Shown here piece after piece: positions 58,130-64,000 of a stretch of DNA of 64,000 nt. The notes under the pieces are model-generated. The model was not told the origin of the DNA and ran no database searches. It was given only the letters and a program-made list of their open reading frames with translations. Position numbers and translations under genes: made by a program. Each line of letters starts with the position of its first letter. Position 1 is the stretch's first letter. Source of the DNA: Bradyrhizobium sp. KBS0727 (GTDB lineage: Bacteria > Pseudomonadota > Alphaproteobacteria > Rhizobiales > Xanthobacteraceae); NCBI RefSeq assembly GCF_005937885.2, contig NZ_CP042176.1:1483501-1547500 (forward strand), given 5' to 3'.

Positions 58130-58242
58130 CCCGCCCGGCTGCGATCTGCGATCAGCGCAATCGGAAATAGCAGCACGTATTGCGGCTTGCACGTCAATAG
58201 CGGAGGTAGAGCCGGCAAGTACCAGGCGTATCGGGGGGCGCT
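58130..58242 (-). pseudogene. GT87 glycosyltransferase remnant
   Basis: The minus strand reads LLTCKPQYVLLFPIALIADR, close to the conserved GLLTYKPQFGLLFPIVLIAG segment of the GT87 copy at 53573-54814. The similarity ends at the IS630 element on one side and at the IS5-like fragment on the other, so a fourth GT87 gene probably stood here and was destroyed. Confidence 0.5.
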
Positions 58243-58256
58243 AGAGTCTTTCCGAT

Positions 58257-58860
58257 TTAGACGGAAGCATATCCAGCGTTGCGCAGATAGTTTGCGCATT
58301 CTTGCGGTGTGAAGTGTTGGAGAAGGCTGCCAATTTGGCGCCACACGCCTTCGATGGTGCGCTCTTCGGCTTTGCGGAGCAGGGTTTTGAGCTTTGCGAA
58401 GACCTGCTCGATCGGATTGAGGTCCGGGCTATAGGGCGGAAGGAAGACGAGCCGTGCGCCGGCAGCTCGGATAGCTCTTCGGATAGCGGGACCCTTGTGG
58501 GAGCCGAGATTGTCCATGACGACAATGTCGCCAGGTTGGAGCGTTGGCACCAGCAACTGCTCGACATAGGCACGGAAGCTCTCGCCGTTGATCGGCCCGT
58601 CGATGACGCAGGGCGCAGCGATGCGGTCGTGCCGGAGTGCTGCGAGGAAGGTCATCGTCCGCCAATGGCCGTGCGGGACCTGAGCCTTGAGCGGGATGCC
58701 CCGTCGCCACCAACCATGGGTACGGGTCATGTTGGTCTTGGCCCAGGTCTCATCAATGAAGACGAGACGGGTAGGTTCGATTTTCGATTGGTGCCGTCTC
58801 CACCAGGCGCGGCGGCGCGCGATATCAGGACGATCCTGCTCAGCCGCGAACACGGTTTTT
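58257..58860 (-). CDS. IS630 transposase, DDE catalytic part (OrfB)
   Basis: About 200 residues in the frame entered after the poly-A slip site (KKTVFAAEQDRPDIARRRAW). It has the DDE triad contexts RLVFIDETWAKTNMTRTHGW, GDIVVMDNLGSHKG and FLPPYSPDLNPIEQVFAKLK. The protein is made as a fusion with OrfA by frameshifting at the eight-A run (58856-58863); a start inside this frame (58934) has no ribosome binding site. It cuts and joins the IS ends at TA targets. Confidence 0.88.
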
Positions 58861-59199
58861 TTTGAAGCTGATGCCCTGGCGCTTGAGGAACCGCCAGAGC
58901 GTGTCGCAGGACACCGCGACACCGCGTTCGCCAAGTTCTGCCAGCAGCGCGTGCAAGGTCAGATCAGGTTTCTCGGCCAGCCGAGCCAGCAGCCAGTCGC
59001 GCTCGCCTTCCAGCAGGTAAGGCCGCCTGCCGCCCATCGGCTTGGCCGCCGCACTGCCCGTCGCGCGCGCCCGCTGCGACCACTTCACGACGCTCGCAAC
59101 GCTGACGTCATACAGTTCTGCCACCGCTCGGCACGTCTCACCACTCGCAACCAACCCGACAACACGCTCACGCAGATCCAGTGAGTATGCTCGCGCCAT
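58840..59199 (-). CDS. IS630 transposase, DNA-binding part (OrfA)
   Basis: 119 residues from the ATG at 59199 (MARAYSLDLRERVVGLVASG). Helix-turn-helix regions are ETCRAVAELYDVSVASVVKW and LHALLAELGERGVAVSCDTL followed by WRFLKRQGISF. It ends shortly after the poly-A run with KKNRVRG unless the ribosome shifts frame into OrfB. Confidence 0.85.
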   Translation of the reverse strand: MARAYSLDLRERVVGLVASGETCRAVAELYDVSVASVVKWSQRARATGSAAAKPMGGRRPYLLEGERDWLLARLAEKPDLTLHALLAELGERGVAVSCDTLWRFLKRQGISFKKNRVRG

Positions 59200-59451
59200 C
59201 CTTGCTGGCCTCCGTCCCAGCAGGAAAATTGAATCAGAGCCCACCTGATTTGGGAATCCCCGATTCAGAAAAAGTCGGAAACACTCTAGCCGCAGCGCGG
59301 ACGTTCCTGCGGGAACTCGGTCAATATGACTGTCGGATACGCAGAATGACGTCAGAAAAAGCAGAAACTGCTCACTCATTTGGCGTGTTCGCCGGCTGGT
59401 TACACCGCATTTTCACGGTTAAGTATAAATCGTCGAAACTTAGTCTAAACA

Positions 59452-59480
59452 TTGACTTGGCCGCCACTTTAACACAAAAT
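59452..59480 (+). promoter_or_regulatory. Possible sigma-70-type promoter of the flp genes
   Basis: TTGACT (59452-59457) and CAAAAT (59475-59480) are 17 bases apart and about 70 bases before the first flp start. The -35 is good, the -10 matches four of six consensus bases. The surrounding gap 59289-59552 holds no gene. Confidence 0.35.
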
Positions 59481-59552
59481 TCACCCACTGGCGGCAGGTC
59501 GCCGGCCAACGGCTGTAGTTCCAATTTTATTCTGTAAAGAAGGGATTCTCCT

Positions 59553-59765
59553 ATGTTGATGTATTACATCAAGACCACCGAAGCTCTGAAGCGCCTGCGC
59601 GCTAGCGAGGATGGCGTGGTGTCGTTTGAATACGTGATCGTTGCCGCTTGCATCGTCGCCGCGGTTGGTGCTGCGTTCGGTCTGTCGGGCTCCGGTCCCA
59701 TCAAGGACGCGCTGAGCAGCGCGATCTCGAGCATCTCCAGTAAGGTTGCTACTGCGGTTGGTTAG
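59553..59765 (+). CDS. flp: Flp/Fap-type pilin, copy 1
   Basis: 70 residues. Leader MLMYYIKTTEALKRLRASED then the processing site G-VVSFEYVIVAACIV with Glu at +5 and Tyr at +6 of the mature protein, the mark of Flp prepilins cut by the CpaA/TadV peptidase. A single hydrophobic helix follows and then a Ser/Ala-rich tail. The mature pilin of about 48 residues polymerises into Tad adhesive pili. AAGGGA precedes the start. A stem-loop follows it and a near-identical second copy lies 286 bases downstream. Confidence 0.92.
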   Translation: MLMYYIKTTEALKRLRASEDGVVSFEYVIVAACIVAAVGAAFGLSGSGPIKDALSSAISSISSKVATAVG

Positions 59766-59784
59766 TACGGCTGCTCGGGACCAG

Positions 59785-59821
59785 AAGGACGGGGCCCGTT
59801 GATTCTTGTGGCCCTGTCCTT
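59785..59821 (+). terminator. Stem-loop between the two flp genes
   Basis: AAGGACGGGGCC (59785-59796) pairs with GGCCCTGTCCTT (59810-59821): 12 bp with one G-U pair and a 13-base loop, 20 bases after the flp stop. The T-tract is short (CTTTG). It may act as a partial terminator or 3' stabiliser that keeps pilin mRNA in excess. Confidence 0.55.
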
Positions 59822-60050
59822 TGTAAAGTTCGATCTATGAGTTGAATGGCGATTGGTTGGTGCCCTGGCGAAGTTCGGCGATCCGCGCCACCAACAACAT
59901 GATGAATTTAGCGACGATTGTCGGATCAGGTTCCGACAAGGCAATACTAGAGTGAGGGCGACGCGAGATTTTGCCTGCATTCGTTGCGAGGCGCGTGTGC
60001 CAGCCTGAGTAGTGAACCCATTGAAAGTGAGACCTTTGAAGAGGTGCCAT

Positions 60051-60263
60051 ATGTTAAAGCATTACATTAAGGTGACCGAAGCTCTCAAACGTTTGCGCGC
60101 GAATGAGGACGGCGTGGTGTCGTTTGAGTATGTGATCGTTGCCGCTTGTATCGTCGCTGCAGTTGGTGCTGCGTTCGGTCTGTCGGGCTCCGGTGCCATC
60201 AAAGATGCGCTGAGCAGCGCGATCTCGAGCGTCGCCGCTAAGGTTGCTGCTGCCGTTTTATAA
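60051..60263 (+). CDS. flp: Flp-type pilin, copy 2
   Basis: 70 residues from the ATG at 60051, six bases after GAGG; an open frame begins earlier but the alignment with copy 1 starts here (MLKHYIKVTEALKRLRANED). The processing site is again G-VVSFEYVIVAACIVAAVG with Glu+5. It differs from copy 1 mainly in the leader and in the last 12 residues (VAAKVAAAVL versus ISSKVATAVG). Probably a minor or alternative pilin, or a dosage duplicate. Confidence 0.92.
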   Translation: MLKHYIKVTEALKRLRANEDGVVSFEYVIVAACIVAAVGAAFGLSGSGAIKDALSSAISSVAAKVAAAVL

Positions 60264-60302
60264 CGCGGCGTCTAGCTCAGCTACGTCTTCTGTACCCAAT
60301 CG

Positions 60303-60491
60303 ATGAGGGGGTTGGGCGCCGACTGGATCTCATTCAATGTTGGTGTTCGATCCATCAAGATATTGCTGACGGATGCGGTGACCGCGCTGGCGCCACGGCC
60401 ATTGCCCGTTGATGTGGCCTTCAGGGGACCGCGTTCTGGTTGGACTACCCTTAAAGGCGGTCCATTGGACGAGTTTGAGGTTCGCGCTTGA
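60303..60491 (+). CDS. Possible small ORF upstream of cpaA
   Basis: 62 residues with no recognised family and no clear ribosome binding site. Its stop overlaps the cpaA start as TGATG, an arrangement used for coupled translation, which is the only argument for it. It may equally be untranslated leader. Confidence 0.22.
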   Translation: MRGLGADWISFNVGVRSIKILLTDAVTALAPRPLPVDVAFRGPRSGWTTLKGGPLDEFEVRA

Positions 60492-60997
60492 TGAGTTGGA
60501 TCGTCAACATAGCCTCAGTTCTGGAAATTCTGTTGTTGCTTTATGTTGCAACGATAGATGTCGCGACGCGATTGATCCGCAATGAGATCTGCCTTGCGCT
60601 CGCGATCCTCGGGATCGCAGGTCATCTGGCTAATCCGGTCGGGATGGTCGGGTCTCTGATTGCCGCGACAATCTTGTTTTTGGTGCTTTTTGTCATTTTC
60701 CAGCGCGGGTTGATGGGCGGCGGCGATGTCAAATTGCTCGTCGTCTTGGCGATTGGTCTGCCGTTGATGGGCACCATTCAGATGTTGACGATTACGGCAC
60801 TCGTTGGTGGCGTTCTTGCCCTGGTGCATCTGATGATGCGGAACCTGCCTTCTCCAAGGCTTGCCCCCGCCGGGTCATCGTTGCTGCGCCGCGTCTACGT
60901 GGTCGAGCGTTGGCGCCATTTGCGGCACGCGCCGTTGCCTTATGGTGTGGCCGTAGCATGCGGTGGTATTTGGGCGATTTTCAGTAAAGGATTTTGA
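60491..60997 (+). CDS. cpaA: CpaA/TadV prepilin peptidase (A24 family)
   Basis: 168 residues, mostly membrane segments. The two catalytic aspartates of the GxGD-type aspartyl proteases are present: Asp23 in YVATIDVATRLIRN and the Asp of MGGGDVKLL near residue 79. It cleaves the Flp prepilins after the Gly before the VVSFEY segment. I place the start at the ATG of 60491 rather than the adjacent TTG. cpaB follows after one base, so the two are cotranscribed. Confidence 0.92.
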   Translation: MSWIVNIASVLEILLLLYVATIDVATRLIRNEICLALAILGIAGHLANPVGMVGSLIAATILFLVLFVIFQRGLMGGGDVKLLVVLAIGLPLMGTIQMLTITALVGGVLALVHLMMRNLPSPRLAPAGSSLLRRVYVVERWRHLRHAPLPYGVAVACGGIWAIFSKGF

Positions 60998-60998
60998 T

Positions 60999-61955
60999 AT
61001 GTCGTCGGCTTTACGACTTTCGATTATTGCAGTTCTTCTTCTTGCAACAGCTGCGCTGGGCCTCATTGCGCTGAATATGAACACTCCCAAGACTCCGACC
61101 GAAGAGGTTGTTCAGCAGGCGCCAGCGCCAAAAACCGTCGGGTATTATGTGGCGGCGCGGCCATTGCCGCGCGGAACCTTGGCCCGTGACGAAGACTTCT
61201 TGGTGCGTACGGTGCAGCCTGACCGCGTTCCAGCAGATGCTATTCTTGAGACGCCCGACTCCAAGGCCTCACTTTCCGGCTCACTGGTGCGCAAGTTCGT
61301 CGAGGCCGGCAGTCCGGTCACTTTGCGAGATATCGTGCGCCCTCAGGATCGAGGATTCCTCGCCAGCGTGCTGGCGCCGGACAGCCGAGCCATCAGCATC
61401 AAAGTTGACGAAGAGTCCGGCGTCTCGGGCCTCATCAGGCCGGGCGATCGTGTGGATGTCATGCTGACCCAGGTATTCGAGAAGGCAGATCCTGCCCGTC
61501 GCGCCCTGAGCGAAACCGTTCTCCGCAATGTTCGGATCATTGCGATTGACCAGGAGATCGTGCAGGGCGGACGGCCCATCGCCGCCACGATGGGTAAGCC
61601 GGCTCAGACGGTGTCGTTGGAGCTTACACCCGAACAGGTCAACAGGATCACAGTCGCAAAACAGCTCGGAAAGCTTTCGCTGTCGGTACGGGCCGCCGTC
61701 GATGAGCGGGATAACGGCGACGCTCGTGCCATGTCGAGCTGCGATGTGTCGCCGGAGCTCGCCCGCCAGAACGCTCTTGCCGGCCAGACTGCTGCAGTCG
61801 TGGTTCATTCCGGCGGCAAGGCCGAGCATTACTCGGTCAGGAAGCAAAGCGGTCCGGACGACGCAAGCGTCGCCTGCGATGGGGCGCCGGAAGCTGCCCA
61901 CCAGACTACTGCAGCGGCAGCAGGCTACCCTGGCAAGTCGCCGGAGAAGCGTTGA
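60999..61955 (+). CDS. cpaB: CpaB/RcpC pilus assembly protein
   Basis: 318 residues from the ATG at 60999 with AAAGG eight bases upstream. An N-terminal membrane anchor (LSIIAVLLLATAALGLIALN) is followed by a SAF-like domain (VGYYVAARPLPRGTLARDED, ETPDSKASLSGSLVRKFVEA) and the RcpC region (ISIKVDEESGVSGLIRPGDR, VDVMLTQVFEKADP, VSLELTPEQVNRITVAKQLG). It is a periplasmic part of the Tad secretion apparatus, thought to work with the outer-membrane secretin. The C-terminal 60 residues are variable and polar. Confidence 0.92.
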   Translation: MSSALRLSIIAVLLLATAALGLIALNMNTPKTPTEEVVQQAPAPKTVGYYVAARPLPRGTLARDEDFLVRTVQPDRVPADAILETPDSKASLSGSLVRKFVEAGSPVTLRDIVRPQDRGFLASVLAPDSRAISIKVDEESGVSGLIRPGDRVDVMLTQVFEKADPARRALSETVLRNVRIIAIDQEIVQGGRPIAATMGKPAQTVSLELTPEQVNRITVAKQLGKLSLSVRAAVDERDNGDARAMSSCDVSPELARQNALAGQTAAVVVHSGGKAEHYSVRKQSGPDDASVACDGAPEAAHQTTAAAAGYPGKSPEKR

Positions 61956-63148
61956 TGAACATGGCAATGGTGAATCCGCCTGAAGCTACATCTGCCGCCA
62001 CCCGCGACCGCGTCATTTGCTTCGTCAATGACGAGGAAAGCGCCGCGGCTCTGCGCAAAGGCCTCGACGGCAGCAATGTGACGATCCGACGCGGCACGAT
62101 CCGCCATGCCATCCGCATGCTGGAAACCGACACCGAGCTGTTCGCGTTGGTGACGGACATCAGCGGCATCGATGACCCTTTTGCCGAACTCGAACGGTTG
62201 GCCAGCGTCTGTCCGCCCGATGTTCGGGTGGCCCTGATCGGCGATAGCAGGGAGATCACCTTCTACCGCGAGCTGATGGAAACCGGCGTGACCGAATACC
62301 TTCCGCGGCCGCTTACGCGAGATATGGTGCTGGACCTGCTGCGCCCGAAGCTGATTGGCGGCGTTACGCCAGCTCAAACGGATCGTGGCGGGCATGTCAT
62401 CTCGATTTGCGGCGCACAGGGTGGCGCCGGCGCGACGAGCATCGCCATCAATCTCGCGCTGCAATTGGCTGATACCACCAAGGCCAAGGTCGCGCTGCTC
62501 GACCTTCATCTGCAGAACGGCGAGACGGCGGTGATGTTGGGCGTTCGGCCAGGGCCTGGTCTGCGCATCGCCCTGGAAAACCCGATCCGTGCGGATACGT
62601 TGTTTCTGGAACGCGCCGCCATCGAGATCAACGACCGGGTTAGTCTGATCGCCGCGGACGAGGAGCTGGATGCGCAGCTCAATATTACTGAAGCGGGCGT
62701 GCGACACGTGCTCGGTTTGCTTCGCCAACGATTCAACTACATCGTTGTCGACGTACCGGTTCCATTTCCTCCCTCGATCTACCCGGTGATCAGCCTTTCT
62801 CGTCACGTATTGGTCTTGCTGGAAGCGGAGGTGACGGGACTTCGCAATGCTCATGCGCTCCGCACGGCGGTCACCAACATCGCTGGCAAGGACCGGGTCT
62901 TTACGTTGCTCAACCGGGCCAATCGTGCTGGAGGCCTTCCCAGGGCGACGATTGTCAAAGCTCTGGGCGCAGAGCCGGACATGGTGATTCCTGATCTTGG
63001 GAAGGGGATGACTCAGGCGGTTAATCTCGGAATTCCGGCGCTCAAGCACGTATCAGGACTGCGACGTCACCTAACGCCGATTGTCCGGGAGATCACGGGC
63101 GTCGGCGCCAAGCGAAAGGGACGGTTGAGGAGGTTGCTGGGGCTATGA
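61955..63148 (+). CDS. cpaE: CpaE/TadZ pilus localisation ATPase-like protein
   Basis: 397 residues from the ATG at 61955, overlapping the cpaB stop (TGATG) with GGAG upstream. Residues about 20-140 form a receiver-like domain (RVICFVNDEESAAALRKGLD, VRVALIGDSREITFYRELME). The rest is a ParA/MinD-like domain whose P-loop reads CGAQGGAGATSIAINLA. The usual signature and P-loop lysines are replaced, as in many CpaE/TadZ proteins. It positions the pilus machine at the pole in other bacteria. It directly follows cpaB, with no cpaC or cpaD between. Confidence 0.92.
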   Translation: MNMAMVNPPEATSAATRDRVICFVNDEESAAALRKGLDGSNVTIRRGTIRHAIRMLETDTELFALVTDISGIDDPFAELERLASVCPPDVRVALIGDSREITFYRELMETGVTEYLPRPLTRDMVLDLLRPKLIGGVTPAQTDRGGHVISICGAQGGAGATSIAINLALQLADTTKAKVALLDLHLQNGETAVMLGVRPGPGLRIALENPIRADTLFLERAAIEINDRVSLIAADEELDAQLNITEAGVRHVLGLLRQRFNYIVVDVPVPFPPSIYPVISLSRHVLVLLEAEVTGLRNAHALRTAVTNIAGKDRVFTLLNRANRAGGLPRATIVKALGAEPDMVIPDLGKGMTQAVNLGIPALKHVSGLRRHLTPIVREITGVGAKRKGRLRRLLGL

Positions 63149-64000
63149 AAAGGTTATTCGGCAGGCACGTAGACGAACCGCCAGTTCGTTTGCCTACCTT
63201 AGTGCCAAGCCCACCCGCATTGACGGAAATCGTGCCTTTGTCGGCTGTAAGCTTGTCGGCGTCGCTCTCGGGCGCGCATTCGCCGGTTGCAAGCTCACCT
63301 GCACCTGCCCCAAGCCTGGTGCCTCGGCGGGAAGACCCTCCAATTCATCATCCTGTGATGCTCACGTCGCTGCGTGAACGGGTGATGGAGCAGATTGATC
63401 CATCAGCAGCGGCAATTGTTTCGCGTGATGTGCTTCGACGGCAGATCGAGGAAATAATCCACGGGATCGCCAACCAGGACCGGCTTGAGCTGTCTGGTCG
63501 CGAGCAGATTCAGCTAGCGGACGATATCGCGGACGATATGACCGGCTATGGGCCGCTGCGTCCGCTGTTGGACGATGAAACAATCAACGACATCATGATC
63601 AACGGACCCAGCAATGTCTATGTCGAGCGAAGCGGCAAGCTGGAGCGGGTCGCGGTACGATTCCGTGACAATGACCATATCGCTTCCGTAGCGCAGAAGA
63701 TTGCGGCGCAGGTCGGACGGCGCGTTGACGAATCCAGTCCGATGGTCGACTGTCGCCTGCCGGATGGTAGCCGCGTCAACATCATCCTCCCACCACTCGC
63801 GATTCACAGCCCCTGCATTTCCATTCGAAAATTTCCAAGTCGCCGCCTGAGTATGGCTGGACTGATCAACAACGGTTCAATGACGCCCGCGATCGGGAAA
63901 TTGCTGGAGATTGCCTCCCGCGCGCGACTCAACGTTCTCGTTTCCGGTGGTACCGGATCCGGCAAAACGACGCTGCTGAACGCCATGAGCCAGTTCATCG
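63145..64000 (+). CDS. cpaF: CpaF/TadA pilus assembly ATPase (5' part)
   Basis: 285 residues before the window edge; the ATG overlaps the cpaE stop (ATGA). A Pro/Ser-rich N-terminal linker (about residues 10-65) precedes the family N-terminal domain (LRERVMEQIDPSAAAIVSRD, GYGPLRPLLDDETINDIMIN, GPSNVYVERSGKLERV). Next come RRVDESSPMVDCRLPDGSRV and the Walker A motif GGTGSGKTT at 63946-63972. It is the secretion ATPase that powers Flp pilus assembly. The Walker B and His box lie outside the window. Confidence 0.95.
   Translation, partial: MKRLFGRHVDEPPVRLPTLVPSPPALTEIVPLSAVSLSASLSGAHSPVASSPAPAPSLVPRREDPPIHHPVMLTSLRERVMEQIDPSAAAIVSRDVLRRQIEEIIHGIANQDRLELSGREQIQLADDIADDMTGYGPLRPLLDDETINDIMINGPSNVYVERSGKLERVAVRFRDNDHIASVAQKIAAQVGRRVDESSPMVDCRLPDGSRVNIILPPLAIHSPCISIRKFPSRRLSMAGLINNGSMTPAIGKLLEIASRARLNVLVSGGTGSGKTTLLNAMSQFI

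Larger units (their letters stand above)
58244..59286 (-). mobile_element. IS630-family insertion sequence
   Basis: 1,043 bp flanked by TA duplications (58242-58243 and 59287-59288). Imperfect terminal inverted repeats begin GAGTCTTTCCGATTT on the left and GAGTGTTTCCGACTT on the right strand. It carries orfA and orfB on the minus strand linked by a run of eight A residues. All catalytic motifs are visible, so it may be active. Confidence 0.9.

Overview
The window is high-GC alphaproteobacterial DNA, most like Bradyrhizobium/Rhodopseudomonas-type Hyphomicrobiales. The grounds are codon use, rhizobial-type IS3 and IS630 elements, GT87 families, a cpa/tad pilus locus and short RHH/XRE regulators typical of that group. 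The genus is inferred from family resemblance, not from a search.

Region by region: (1) 1-2.6 kb: the 3' end of a type I secretion HlyD adaptor, an orphan HicB-like protein, a small lipoprotein and a small hypothetical protein. (2) 3.36-31.2 kb: one ORF of about 9,282 codons encoding a giant LEPR-XLL protein. It has no visible signal peptide, dozens of beta-type repeats in several families, RTX calcium-binding repeats, two LamG-like modules and a degenerate metalloprotease-like C-terminus. (3) 31.2-39.2 kb: a tightly packed set of SapC, GAF-HlyD, PqqD-M50-HlyD, a short SecA-like ATPase and a secreted HlyD protein. The spacing suggests one transcription unit with the giant gene, and I propose that these genes export or process it. 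(4) 39.5-45.6 kb: an autotransporter whose passenger carries an almost identical 822-bp tandem repeat. (5) 45.7-49.6 kb: a phage-like recombination cassette (YqaJ nuclease, ERF annealing protein, HNH protein) divergent from an XRE repressor, with twin palindromic operators between them. A decayed HNH copy and a 31-aa membrane peptide lie beside it. (6) 50.2-59.3 kb: DUF5658 protein, three GT87-type membrane glycosyltransferases, a further multi-pass GT-C-like protein, and debris from IS3, IS5-like and IS630 insertions. (7) 59.5-64 kb: the start of a Tad/Flp pilus locus: two flp pilins, prepilin peptidase cpaA, cpaB, cpaE and a cpaF cut by the window edge. cpaC and cpaD are missing from their usual place.

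The common theme is the cell surface: a giant secreted protein with an unusual export set, an autotransporter adhesin, membrane glycosyltransferases and adhesive pili. The most interesting candidate for an undescribed system is the giant LEPR-XLL protein together with its SapC/GAF-HlyD/M50-HlyD/SecA-like/HlyD cassette.
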